Source: G958296245 sp963664035 (lineage in GTDB: Bacteria; Chloroflexota; Dehalococcoidia; Lucifugimonadales; G958296245). From it: 64,000 nucleotides of DNA. The stretch lies in assembly GCA_963664035.2 (NCBI GenBank), contig OY760867.2, positions 1,426,001 to 1,490,000 of the forward strand, given 5' to 3'. A model generated the notes under the pieces. It did not search any database, was not told the DNA's origin, and saw nothing but the letters and a program-made list of their open reading frames with translations. Below are positions 9,206 through 17,208 of this stretch, in pieces. The position numbers were made by a program, and so were the translations under genes. Each line of letters starts with the position of its first letter. Position 1 is the first letter of the stretch.

Positions 9206-9242
9206 TGGACGCTCCTTGATTCAGGGCGCCCACAAGGGGCGC

Positions 9243-9392
9243 CCCTACATCTCACAATCCCTTCCCCCTGAGGGGGAAGGCCTACATCTCACAATCCCTT
9301 CCCCCTGAGGGGGAAGGCCTACATCTCACAATCCCTTCCCCCTGAGGGGGAAGGCCTACATCTCACAATCCCTTCCCCCTGAGGGGGAAGGT
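9243..9392. repeat. Four tandem 37-bp units, each with a 21-bp palindrome (REP-like)
   Basis: A 37-bp unit repeats with exact spacing (the TACAT motif recurs at 9246, 9283, 9320 and 9357). Each unit contains CCTTCCCCCTGAGGGGGAAGG, a perfect inverted repeat around a central G. The last unit runs into GTTAGGATGGGGGTGAATC and GGCGATATAGCA, also present in the solitary copy at 13833-13900. The array lies between the DapA-like gene and the isomerase gene. There are no spacers, so it is not a CRISPR array. Confidence 0.95.
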
Positions 9393-9436
9393 TAGGATGG
9401 GGGTGAATCCCCGTTTGGGCGACTGGCGATATAGCA

Positions 9437-10342
9437 CTATACGCTGACCGCCACGGGTGCCAGCCCAAGCTCCTCGACCTTCCGCGCGACTGCCGCCCTC
9501 TGGGCGGGCGTCAGGGCCGGGAGCGGAGGGCGCGGGCTGCCGCAGTCGATGCCGAGCCGCTCGCTGATTATGGCGTGAAGGGTGGCGAAGTAGACGTGCA
9601 TGCCGAACCCGAGCGCCGTCTCGAAGAGCCTGTGCGCGTCCAGCTGCGCCTCTTCGGCGCGCTCCAGGTCGCCGGCGTTGTAGGCGTCCCAGACCGCCAC
9701 CCACTTCTCGGGCGCGGCGCAGGGAGGCCCGTCCACGATGCCGCTGGCGCCGATGGTCAGCGCGGGCAGCAGCAGGACGGAGTTGCCGGTGAAGCAGCTC
9801 AGCCCCATGTCCGCGAAGGTGCGTATGTTGGCGAACAGGAGCGACGAGTGCTTGAGGCCGGTGAGCTGGGGCACCGTGTCCCGCAGCTGGCCCATGAGCT
9901 CCGGGGTGATCTCGACGTTGGTCGACTGCGGCAGGTTGTAGACGAAGAGGGGCAGGCTCGCGGCGGCTCCCACGGCGCGGTAGTGCTCTACCACGGCGTC
10001 GTCTCCCGACCTGTAGAAGAACGGCGGCACGGCGCATACGGCGTCCACGCCGGCGCGGGCGGCGTGCTCGGCCATCGCCACGGAGCGCTCCGTGGTGGGC
10101 GCGCCGACGTGCATGATGAGCCGGGTGCGGCCGCGGTTCTGGTCGACGGCTATCTCGGCTATGCGCCGGTTCTCGTCGTCGTCGAGCAGGACGCCCTCGC
10201 CGGTGCCTCCGGCGACCCAGAAGCCGTGAACGCCGCCCCTGATGTTGAACTCCAGCACCTCGCGGAACGCGGCCTCGTTCACCCGGCCGTCCTGGGTCAT
10301 CGGTGTAATGATCGCGGGGAATACGCCGCGGAATCCGGTCAT
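9437..10342 (-). CDS. DapA/NanA-family class I aldolase (dihydrodipicolinate synthase-like)
   Basis: The protein has 301 residues, starting at ATG 10342 (MTGFRGVFPAIITPM), with GGAGGG 6 nt upstream. The family substrate loop appears as GGTGEGVLL, the catalytic Tyr in PLFVYNLPQ and the Schiff-base Lys in LTGLKHSSLL. The fold is an (alpha/beta)8 barrel plus a C-terminal helical part. The family condenses or cleaves pyruvate with an aldehyde; the substrate cannot be deduced here, and no other lysine-pathway gene is adjacent, so a catabolic role is as likely as DapA. A second member is at 61760-62680. Confidence 0.88.
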   Translation of the reverse strand: MTGFRGVFPAIITPMTQDGRVNEAAFREVLEFNIRGGVHGFWVAGGTGEGVLLDDDENRRIAEIAVDQNRGRTRLIMHVGAPTTERSVAMAEHAARAGVDAVCAVPPFFYRSGDDAVVEHYRAVGAAASLPLFVYNLPQSTNVEITPELMGQLRDTVPQLTGLKHSSLLFANIRTFADMGLSCFTGNSVLLLPALTIGASGIVDGPPCAAPEKWVAVWDAYNAGDLERAEEAQLDAHRLFETALGFGMHVYFATLHAIISERLGIDCGSPRPPLPALTPAQRAAVARKVEELGLAPVAVSV

Positions 10343-10490
10343 CGCAGCCCTCCGAAGGAGATGTTTTACAGCGGCGCCTATTGTAGCACCGACGGCGCGC
10401 GCCCGCACGGCGCCGTTGGCCCCCGTATCTGTTCAGAGTATGGGAGGGCAGCCACAAGGGCTGCACCCTACGGGATGGAAGCCGTAGTCG

Positions 10491-10540
10491 TAGGGGCGTC
10501 CCTTGTGGGCGCCCTAGGTGAGGAACGCACCAACTCTGAG
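10491..10540. repeat. Dispersed repeat with GTAGGGGCG half-palindrome
   Basis: TAGGGGCGTCCCTTGTGGGC followed by GCCCTA forms an imperfect inverted repeat, followed by GAGGAACGCACCAACTCTGA. The second half recurs with few changes at 34911-34950. It lies about 70 bp upstream of the M24 peptidase start. The rest of the 269-bp gap 10343-10611 shows no gene. Confidence 0.7.
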
Positions 10541-10611
10541 CAGTTACTGTTCCCCACCCTCTCTTGCCGTTTCTGGTAGGCTGGCGCGTATCTTCCCAGG
10601 GGAGACGGCGC

Positions 10612-11733
10612 ATGGACATCGGACGCTTCGAGGACATTCTCGCCGAGTCGGGGCTGGACGGCGTGATCGCCAGCTCGCTGGAGAACGTATCGTACCTTTC
10701 GGGGGCGCGGATAGTGACGCAGCGGCTGATCCCCGACCGGCTGGCGCTGCTGCTGTGGCCGGGGCAGGGAGACCCTGCAATCGTGATGTGCCGGGGCGAG
10801 GACGTGTCCAACAGGGACGACTGCCGGGTAGAGGACGTGCGCACGTACAAGGAGTTCGTGACGTCCCCGGTCGACCTGCTGGCCGACGCGGTGGTCGAAA
10901 AGGGGCTGTCGAGGGGCCGGCTCGGCGTCGAGAGACACTCGCTGGCGGCGGCGTTCCTGGACCGGCTGCACGAGCGCCTCCCAAGCGCCGCGCTGGTCGA
11001 CTGCGGCGACCTGATGGACCGCGCCAGGATGATCAAGACGCCCGATGAGATCGAGGCGCTCGCCGCCGCCGGGCGCGCGACCGACATGGCGATTCGCGCC
11101 GCCTTCGAGGGGGCGGCGATAGGCGACCCGGAGAAGAGCGTCGCGGACGAGATAGCCGCCGGCTTGACCGGGGCCGGGGCGGACGTGCTGAACTTCATGT
11201 TCCTGGGCACGGGGACGCGCTCGTTCGAGTGGCACGCCCGCCCCGGCGAGACGCGCCTCGAGGAGGGCCACACCCTGCACACGGACGTGGGAGGCAGCTT
11301 CACGGGCTACTGGTCGGACGTGGCCAGGACGGCCTTCGTCGGGACGCCGGGCCCGCGCGAGCGCGACTTGTACGACAGGCTGTACCAGGTCCACGTCGAG
11401 ACTATCGAGGCGGTGCGGCCGGGCCTGCGGGCGGGCGACCTTCACTCGATCTGCGGGGCGGCCTTCGAGCGGGCCGGGCTGCCCTTCTGGCTGGCCCACG
11501 TCGGCCACGGGATCGGCCTGGGCCTGCACGAGCACCCGATGCTCAACCCGGCCGTGGACGAGCCGCTGGCGCCCGGGATGGTGCTGTGCATCGAGCCGGC
11601 CCACTACGACGAGGGCGTAGCGGGCTACCACATCGAGGACCTCGTCGTGGTGACCGACGACGGCGCGGAGGCGCTGACCGACTACGAGAGCGCAGCCGAA
11701 CCCCAGGTCATCGAGGAGCGCGGCTGGTGCTGA
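10612..11733 (+). CDS. M24-family metallopeptidase (Xaa-Pro aminopeptidase-like)
   Basis: The protein has 373 residues from ATG 10612, with GGGGAG upstream. An N-terminal creatinase-like domain (to about residue 130) precedes the pita-bread catalytic domain. All five metal ligands are visible in order: the two Asp of LHTDVGGSFTGYWSDVART, His in VGHGIGLGLHEHP, Glu in LCIEPAHY and Glu in HIEDLVVV. It should cleave Xaa-Pro bonds or hydrolyse a related small amide. A 14-residue longer frame exists upstream without a ribosome binding site. The symporter gene follows 89 bp later on the same strand, suggesting dipeptide/amino-acid use, which is an inference. Confidence 0.9.
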   Translation: MDIGRFEDILAESGLDGVIASSLENVSYLSGARIVTQRLIPDRLALLLWPGQGDPAIVMCRGEDVSNRDDCRVEDVRTYKEFVTSPVDLLADAVVEKGLSRGRLGVERHSLAAAFLDRLHERLPSAALVDCGDLMDRARMIKTPDEIEALAAAGRATDMAIRAAFEGAAIGDPEKSVADEIAAGLTGAGADVLNFMFLGTGTRSFEWHARPGETRLEEGHTLHTDVGGSFTGYWSDVARTAFVGTPGPRERDLYDRLYQVHVETIEAVRPGLRAGDLHSICGAAFERAGLPFWLAHVGHGIGLGLHEHPMLNPAVDEPLAPGMVLCIEPAHYDEGVAGYHIEDLVVVTDDGAEALTDYESAAEPQVIEERGWC

Positions 11734-11822
11734 CCGGCGGCGGCTACAGCGGCTGCCCTTTCTCGGTGGATTTGACGTCGTCGATGCTCTAGGATGTACT
11801 CGACTCGTCCGCGCGCACGTCT

Positions 11823-13805
11823 ATGGAATTCCACCCGTTCATACTCGCCGTCTTCTTCCTCTACTTTGCCTCGCTGATAGCCATAGCGGTCGTCCGGGTT
11901 CGCCCCATGCGGGAGATGTCCGACTACGTACTCGGCGGCAGGCGGATGAGCAGCTTCACGTCCGCCCTGAGCGCCAGCTCGTCCGCTACCAGCGGCTGGA
12001 CGATGCTGGTGTTCCCCGCCCTGGCATTCTCCGAGGGGGCCGTACAACTTTGGACAGGGCTGAGCATCGTGCTCGGCATCTGGTTCGTCTGGACCATCCT
12101 CGGGAAGAGGCTGCGGCGGTACACGATCCTGGAGGACTCGCTCACCCTGCCCGAATTCTTCGAAAAGCGGTTCTCCGACCGGACCGGCATCCTGCGGACG
12201 CTTACCGCCGTGCTGACCATCTTCTTCATAATGATCTACATCGACTCGGGGCTCGTTGCGGGGGCAAAACTCCTGGAGACGGTGTTCGGGGTCGACTGGA
12301 CGCCCGGCGTACTGGTGACGCTCGTCGCGGTGATCTCCTATACCTTCATCGGGGGGTTCCTCGCGGTCTCGAGGACGGACGTGTTCCAGGCGATGCTGAT
12401 GCTGGCAGGCTTTCTCGTCCTGCCCCTGGCCCTGATAGCGATGACGAGCGGCCCGTTCCTGGGCCGGGACTCGGACTTCTGGAACCCCCTGACGGCCGCC
12501 GGGGGCCAGGGCATAACCTTCGTCTTCATAATCTCCACGGCTGGATGGGGACTGGGCGCCCTAGGCTCGCAACGCGTCTTGCAGCGCTTGATGGCGGTGG
12601 GAGGGGAGAAGAAGATAAGACTCAGCCGAGACATAGGCACGACGTGGGCATTCTTCATATTCGGTCTTGGGTTCCTGCTGGGACTGGTGGCCCGGCCGGC
12701 TCTCGCGGAGGCCGGCATAGCGGTCTCGGACTCGGAGAGCGTCTATATAGTCCTCGCCGACACCTTCTTCGCGCCTGTTGTAACCGGCCTGCTGCTCACG
12801 GGTGTGATCGCGGCAGTGATGAGCACGGCGGACTCCCAGCTTCTGCTGGCCTCCGCAATAGCCACGGACGACCTGCCTGTCGTGAACAGGTATGCGTACC
12901 GGATCCGGTATGAATACGCGGCTGTGGGGATGCTCTTCTACAAGACGGGGGGGCCGGACTGGACGCCGAACACCGGAGGCTGGGTGCTCGACGCCCCCAC
13001 AGGCGACTGGCGTGGATTCACGCTTGGGGCCTACGGCCGGGTGTGGCTGGGCCGGCTCCTCCTGGTCGTAACCGGGGCCGCGGCGGCCGCCCTCGCGCTC
13101 CTGTTCCCCAACTCGATATTCAACCTCGTCGCCTATGCCTGGGGCGGGATGGGGGCCGCCTTCGGCCCCGTCACGATACTAACCCTGTACTGGAGCAGGT
13201 TCAATTTCTGGGGCGCGCTCGCCTCCATAGTCGTGGGCGCCGTAACCGTCACCGCATGGCAGTTCACGTCGGGCGGCCCGTGGGGGATTTTCGACATGGG
13301 CATCGCGGCGGCCCCCGGCTTCATAGCCGGGACGATAGCCGCCTTGGCGGGCACGCTGCTCACGTCCGAGCCCCCCGAGCAGGTCAAGGAGAATTTCGAG
13401 AGGGTCAATCCCGTCCGGCGCGGCGTTCCTGTCGTTCATTCGGGGATGGAGGTCACCGTGCTCGACGCTAGGCGCGGCTATCCCAAGGAGGACGAGTCCC
13501 GTAAGCCCAGGGAGGGCCACGAGTGGGTCACGGCGACTCTGCGAGTGAGGAACGTCGGAGGCGGACCCGTCGAGTCGGACATCTACCACGATGTGGAGTT
13601 CCCATTCATCGGCGAGCGGAAAGTCACCTATGACGACATCTTCCAGCCGCCTCGGACGGAGAGGCGGCTGGACTCGGGAAAACTCTTCGGAGACGAGGAA
13701 GTCATCGGGGACGTGGTGCGGGAGGTACACAAGGAGGACGACAACCTGATGCTCATATACGCGCCGACGTTCGGCAGGGCGCGCTACCTGTCCCTGGAGG
13801 AATGA
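11823..13805 (+). CDS. Sodium/solute symporter (SSS family) with extra C-terminal domain
   Basis: The protein has 660 residues, longer than typical PutP-type symporters (~500). Family signs include the N-terminal SDYVLGGRRMSSFTSALSAS segment, followed by SATSGWTM, and VIAAVMSTADSQLLLASA in the core; about 13 membrane helices are likely. Two features are odd. About 45 hydrophilic residues (around 360-405, with TGGPDWTPNTGGW) interrupt the usual short link between helices. About 120 residues after the last helix (from residue 530) carry GHEWVTATLRVRNVGG, reminiscent of DUF4352-like beta-sandwich domains. The transported solute is probably an amino acid or other organic anion. No strong ribosome binding site precedes ATG 11823. 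Confidence 0.88.
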   Translation: MEFHPFILAVFFLYFASLIAIAVVRVRPMREMSDYVLGGRRMSSFTSALSASSSATSGWTMLVFPALAFSEGAVQLWTGLSIVLGIWFVWTILGKRLRRYTILEDSLTLPEFFEKRFSDRTGILRTLTAVLTIFFIMIYIDSGLVAGAKLLETVFGVDWTPGVLVTLVAVISYTFIGGFLAVSRTDVFQAMLMLAGFLVLPLALIAMTSGPFLGRDSDFWNPLTAAGGQGITFVFIISTAGWGLGALGSQRVLQRLMAVGGEKKIRLSRDIGTTWAFFIFGLGFLLGLVARPALAEAGIAVSDSESVYIVLADTFFAPVVTGLLLTGVIAAVMSTADSQLLLASAIATDDLPVVNRYAYRIRYEYAAVGMLFYKTGGPDWTPNTGGWVLDAPTGDWRGFTLGAYGRVWLGRLLLVVTGAAAAALALLFPNSIFNLVAYAWGGMGAAFGPVTILTLYWSRFNFWGALASIVVGAVTVTAWQFTSGGPWGIFDMGIAAAPGFIAGTIAALAGTLLTSEPPEQVKENFERVNPVRRGVPVVHSGMEVTVLDARRGYPKEDESRKPREGHEWVTATLRVRNVGGGPVESDIYHDVEFPFIGERKVTYDDIFQPPRTERRLDSGKLFGDEEVIGDVVREVHKEDDNLMLIYAPTFGRARYLSLEE

Positions 13806-13832
13806 GGCAGTAGTTCTTGGAGACTATCTCAG

Positions 13833-13900
13833 ATCCCTTCCCCCTGAGGGGGAAGGTTAGGATGGGGGTGAGTCCCGTTTGGGCGATTGGCGATATAGCA
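13833..13900. repeat. Solitary copy of the palindromic repeat of the 9.3-kb array
   Basis: This copy has CCTTCCCCCTGAGGGGGAAGG, then GTTAGGATGGGGGTGAGTCC and GGCGATATAGCA, nearly identical to the tail of the 9243-9435 array. It lies just downstream of the symporter gene, between converging genes. A further short sequence, TGCTAGGTTGTCG, follows at about 13947 and recurs at about 27704 beside the other repeat family. Confidence 0.9.
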
Positions 13901-13975
13901 GATGTGGATGACAGTTGCCGCCAGTTTTGAGATAGCTTTTTAGGGATGCTAGGTTGTCGCTCTACTAGGCCATGC

Positions 13976-15199
13976 TCAAGGAGACTCGGAATCCGGCACA
14001 GCGGCAAAGTCGTCCGCGACCGCCCAAATAGGACCGGAGCAGGCCGGCGATATCTCCCTGAACCCACTCCACTCCATGGCCTGCCCATAAGAGACGGCAG
14101 CGGCGCTGAATCGAACGTCATCTCCGACGCGCGCAACAGTGCGGCCGGTTGCGTCCACTATCCCGACGACTTCATCTTCCGCACTTAGCGTGAACGTATC
14201 CGGCCAGATGAGCAACGGCGGCACCGGGTATACACGTCGGTCGCGGTCGCGAACCGAATCGGCGTTCAGGCACCTCCCGTCCAGGACGAGCCTTCCAACG
14301 AAGCTCTCCATCTCCTGGTCTATCGCCAGCGGTCCGTCCTGCTTGGGGAAGTAGACCTCGACGTCAGGCAAGACCTTGATGCTGTTGGCGCCCCACGCGG
14401 ACCCGGGACACATCTCGTCGTCACTGCGGCCGCCGGCGCCGCCCATGGCCAGTCTATCCCCGACCTGGGCGATTATCGCACCCGCGTCGTTGCGGACGTG
14501 GACCACGCCGCGATGGTAATGAGGAGTGAACCCAGGGGGCCACACGATGAAGGAGCCGCTGTCGCCGTGACCCAGACGAAGGCACTGGCCGTCCAGGACC
14601 AGCTCCCCAATAGCCAGCGCGGTTAGGGATTCCTGGCCGCCAACCAGGGTCTCTTGACGGCGAAAGTGGAGCTCCCGGTCCGGGAGTTGCAGGGTGAGGG
14701 TGGTGGGACCGTCGAGGCTGATGGCCGTAACCTCACCGGCCCACAGGTAGGGGCCAGGGCAATCCGTTGGCAGCCCCTGCTCCAGCTCACGGAGCCGGAC
14801 GCTCTGGGGACTGCTGGGGTAGCCTCCGAATCGAACATGGTCTCCGATTCGCGCGGCAATCCGGCCGCTTGCGTCGACCACGCGGACGGAGCCATCCTCT
14901 GTGCTGAGCGAGAACGTGCGCGGCCAGACGACCAGCCGCGATCTGTGGTCGTAGCCGCTTCTAGGAGGTGCCTCCGCGCGTAGGCACCCGTCCTTCAGCA
15001 CCAGCTTTCCGGCGAAGAACTCCCTACCCCGGTCGGGTATGAACGAAGCGTCGTGTTGAGGAAAGAAAGCGACTTCGCCTTGGCCGCTACAGCCTGTGGC
15101 AGCCAAGGCGAGTAGTACGCAGACAAGAAGGGCCTGCATGCCGGCCTGTCGTCCAGCGGCTAGTGTGGGCCTGTCTGGGAACGCAATTCCCGCTTCCAT
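13976..15199 (-). CDS. Secreted lipoprotein with three copies of a repeated domain
   Basis: The protein has 407 residues from ATG 15199, which lies 5 nt after the previous gene's stop; ATG 15139 (MQALLVCVLL) is the alternative. The signal peptide ends in the lipobox LALAATGC, giving a lipid-anchored exported protein. Three units of about 120 residues each contain a G-[KE]-L-V-L-[KD]-[DG] strand with a Cys, a WP-x-T/G-F motif (VVWPRTFSL, IVWPPGFTP, LIWPDTFTL), a VVDASGRIAARIGDHVRF-type strand pair, and a closing C-x-G. The paralogue at 16168 has two units. Function is unknown; the beta-rich repeats suggest a surface binding role. Confidence 0.8.
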   Translation of the reverse strand: MEAGIAFPDRPTLAAGRQAGMQALLVCVLLALAATGCSGQGEVAFFPQHDASFIPDRGREFFAGKLVLKDGCLRAEAPPRSGYDHRSRLVVWPRTFSLSTEDGSVRVVDASGRIAARIGDHVRFGGYPSSPQSVRLRELEQGLPTDCPGPYLWAGEVTAISLDGPTTLTLQLPDRELHFRRQETLVGGQESLTALAIGELVLDGQCLRLGHGDSGSFIVWPPGFTPHYHRGVVHVRNDAGAIIAQVGDRLAMGGAGGRSDDEMCPGSAWGANSIKVLPDVEVYFPKQDGPLAIDQEMESFVGRLVLDGRCLNADSVRDRDRRVYPVPPLLIWPDTFTLSAEDEVVGIVDATGRTVARVGDDVRFSAAAVSYGQAMEWSGFREISPACSGPIWAVADDFAAVPDSESP

Positions 15200-15204
15200 C
15201 ACAC

Positions 15205-16095
15205 TCACTTCGCTGTGCCAGACGCCCTCCGTCGACGAACAACTAGGCCGCGAAGCCAAGCCGCGAAAGCTAGCAGCCCAGTCGCCGCAACTGCGGCAAC
15301 TAACAGTCCTATACGGCCTGATAAGAGTCCCACCGGACCAGAACTGTTGGTTACACGGCTTTCTTGATGATCGGTGCTGCTTTCGGGATGGAATAAGACC
15401 GGGACATCCGAGCGGACCACGGAGGTCGTGATGCTATTGACGATGTCCGCCCTGGTCGCATCGGTGAGTTTCGTCGCAGCGACGTTACGGAGATCATCGA
15501 GAGCGGAGTCGGAGGCTGTGCTCTCCAGGACAACAGTCGTGGTTATCTGACCTGTGGCGAAGTCGAACGAGGTGCCGGCCTCGCGCACTTCAGGCGACTC
15601 GAACACCGCGGAGTGGACGGCTTGAATCGCACTCTGGATCTCTACCTCCGTGAAGCCCAAGCCGGTGCGCACTTCGACTGAAACACCACTGTGACTGCTG
15701 GTGAAGGTGTCGATTATGTCGAGCGCCGCCTGGGGGACGCCGCCCGCGAAACCGACCCACGCGTGGCCACCGTCTACGATCTCCGCCCCGGTGAAAGCTT
15801 CGGGAGCCGCTTCCCGGATTTTCGAGACCGCCAAGGCGAAGTTGTCGTTCCAGCCATACCGATCGATAGCCTCCTGAAGGGATATGCCGAATTGGCTGGC
15901 GACGGTCTGCAAATCACTCAACTCCGCGTCACTGATTGCGGCGTCGATTTCCGGCGGGGCCACCTCCGCCTCCTCCGGGGTCGGCTCCTCGTCTTCTGCT
16001 CCCTGAGCGTAGACGACGCCGACGGTCGACGTAACCAAGGCGCTCAACATGAACAGAGCCGCGAATAATACCTTGAGATTGGTCTTCTCTTTCAT
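15205..16095 (-). CDS. Exported protein with C-terminal membrane anchor, protease-prodomain-like centre
   Basis: The protein has 296 residues and starts at ATG 16095. It has a signal peptide (MKEKTNLKVLFAALFML, cleavage near VYAQG), an acidic linker, and a central region around 100-190. FTGAEIVDGGHAWVGFAGG, IIDTFTSSHSG and VEIQSAIQAVHSAVF in that region resemble the propeptide fold of alpha-lytic/streptogrisin proteases. No protease catalytic triad follows. The C-terminus has one membrane helix (GRIGLLVAAVAATGLLAF) followed by RRRR, so the bulk should face outward. It sits between the two paralogous lipoprotein genes and is probably cotranscribed with them. The family is not recognised with certainty. 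Confidence 0.72.
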   Translation of the reverse strand: MKEKTNLKVLFAALFMLSALVTSTVGVVYAQGAEDEEPTPEEAEVAPPEIDAAISDAELSDLQTVASQFGISLQEAIDRYGWNDNFALAVSKIREAAPEAFTGAEIVDGGHAWVGFAGGVPQAALDIIDTFTSSHSGVSVEVRTGLGFTEVEIQSAIQAVHSAVFESPEVREAGTSFDFATGQITTTVVLESTASDSALDDLRNVAATKLTDATRADIVNSITTSVVRSDVPVLFHPESSTDHQESRVTNSSGPVGLLSGRIGLLVAAVAATGLLAFAAWLRGLVVRRRRASGTAK

Positions 16096-16167
16096 AGCGC
16101 CATCCCTTCCCTCAAGCTCTTCAATAGCGCCTCTACGCTTCCGATACTGGACATTATAGGCGCGCCT

Positions 16168-17208
16168 TCACCTGGCTTCTTGAATCGGCGTCGTCAAGTT
16201 CTCAATCCTCGACTCAACGTGCCAGATCACCCCGGGACACTTCGTACCGTAGGGATTGTCCTCATGACGTCCCCTCTGGCCACCGACTTCTATGGAATCG
16301 CCGACACGAGCTATGGTCCTCCCTGCTCCGTTCCGTATCTCGACCTCTCCGCCCTCGATGTATGGCGCGAAACCCGCAGGCCACTCGATGAGGGATCCCC
16401 TAGCGCGCTCATTCCCATGACCCAGACGCAGGCAGTCGCCGTCCAAGACCAGCTCACCGGTATTCGCTAAGAGGTGAGATGCCCTAGGTCCCCGTATGGA
16501 CTTCTGTCTAGGGAATAAGAGCGTCGAGCTAGGAATCGAAAGCACGGTCGGCTCGTCCGGTCCGACAACGTTCACCTCATCCCCGACCATGAGAAACGGC
16601 CCCGGACAATCGACGGATAGACGTTGCCGCCACTCCCGCTCCACCTGTTGCCACTCCTTCAGTTGCTCTTGCCACCTCAGCCGGGCCTGAGGCTGGTCCG
16701 GGCCGGGTTCGTCCGCATACACAGGCCAAACATCTTCCCCAATCGGACGACCGCTAAACCGTACGTCGTCTCCCAGATTGGCAGCTATCGAGCCAGCGCT
16801 ATCGACCACGCTGACCGATCCGCCTTCGACATTGACGGAGAAGCCGGGCGGCCACACGAGCAGCAACGTGAGACCTTCGAAGTAGCCAATGCCGTAGTCG
16901 AGGCGCAGGCAGCCGTCCTGGGCGATTAGCTTGCCGAAGAAGTACTCATTCCCTCGATCGGTCCGCAGCGGCTCATCATGCTGGGGAAAGTGTGTGATCA
17001 ATGTGGCAGCATATGGGGCCGGAGAGGTATCTGGCCCCGTATCACCCTCTGACTCGCCTTGGCCGCCACAGCCTGTGGCGGCCAAGGCGAGTAGTACGCT
17101 AATGAGAAGGACATGCAGGCCGCTGGTTAGAACCCTAATGGGATCTGAGCTCGACTTTGTACAAAACTTAGAAAAGGACAAGGTAAGCTGACAAGACCGA
17201 ACCACCAC
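16168..17208 (-). CDS. Two-repeat lipoprotein, 5' end disrupted by the insertion sequence
   Basis: Downstream of the lipobox (LALAATGC) this is a paralogue of the 13976-15199 lipoprotein, with two domain copies (LLVWPPGFSV and LIEWPAGFAP motifs) and a Glu/Trp/Gln-rich insert between them. No ATG, GTG or TTG lies between the element's end (about 17145) and the hydrophobic core. The open frame reaches GTG 17208 only by reading through IS sequence. The native start may be ATG 18644 on the far side of the element (see findings), so the gene is probably inactive or mis-started. Confidence 0.7.
   Translation of the reverse strand: MVVRSCQLTLSFSKFCTKSSSDPIRVLTSGLHVLLISVLLALAATGCGGQGESEGDTGPDTSPAPYAATLITHFPQHDEPLRTDRGNEYFFGKLIAQDGCLRLDYGIGYFEGLTLLLVWPPGFSVNVEGGSVSVVDSAGSIAANLGDDVRFSGRPIGEDVWPVYADEPGPDQPQARLRWQEQLKEWQQVEREWRQRLSVDCPGPFLMVGDEVNVVGPDEPTVLSIPSSTLLFPRQKSIRGPRASHLLANTGELVLDGDCLRLGHGNERARGSLIEWPAGFAPYIEGGEVEIRNGAGRTIARVGDSIEVGGQRGRHEDNPYGTKCPGVIWHVESRIENLTTPIQEAR

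Noticed and set aside
9243..9392. Possible CRISPR array
   Set aside because: The 37-bp units are directly adjacent with no unique spacers, and no cas gene is near.
9363..11303. 646-residue minus-strand frame spanning the aldolase and peptidase genes
   Set aside because: It is a shadow of both genes; its ends are translated repeat DNA.
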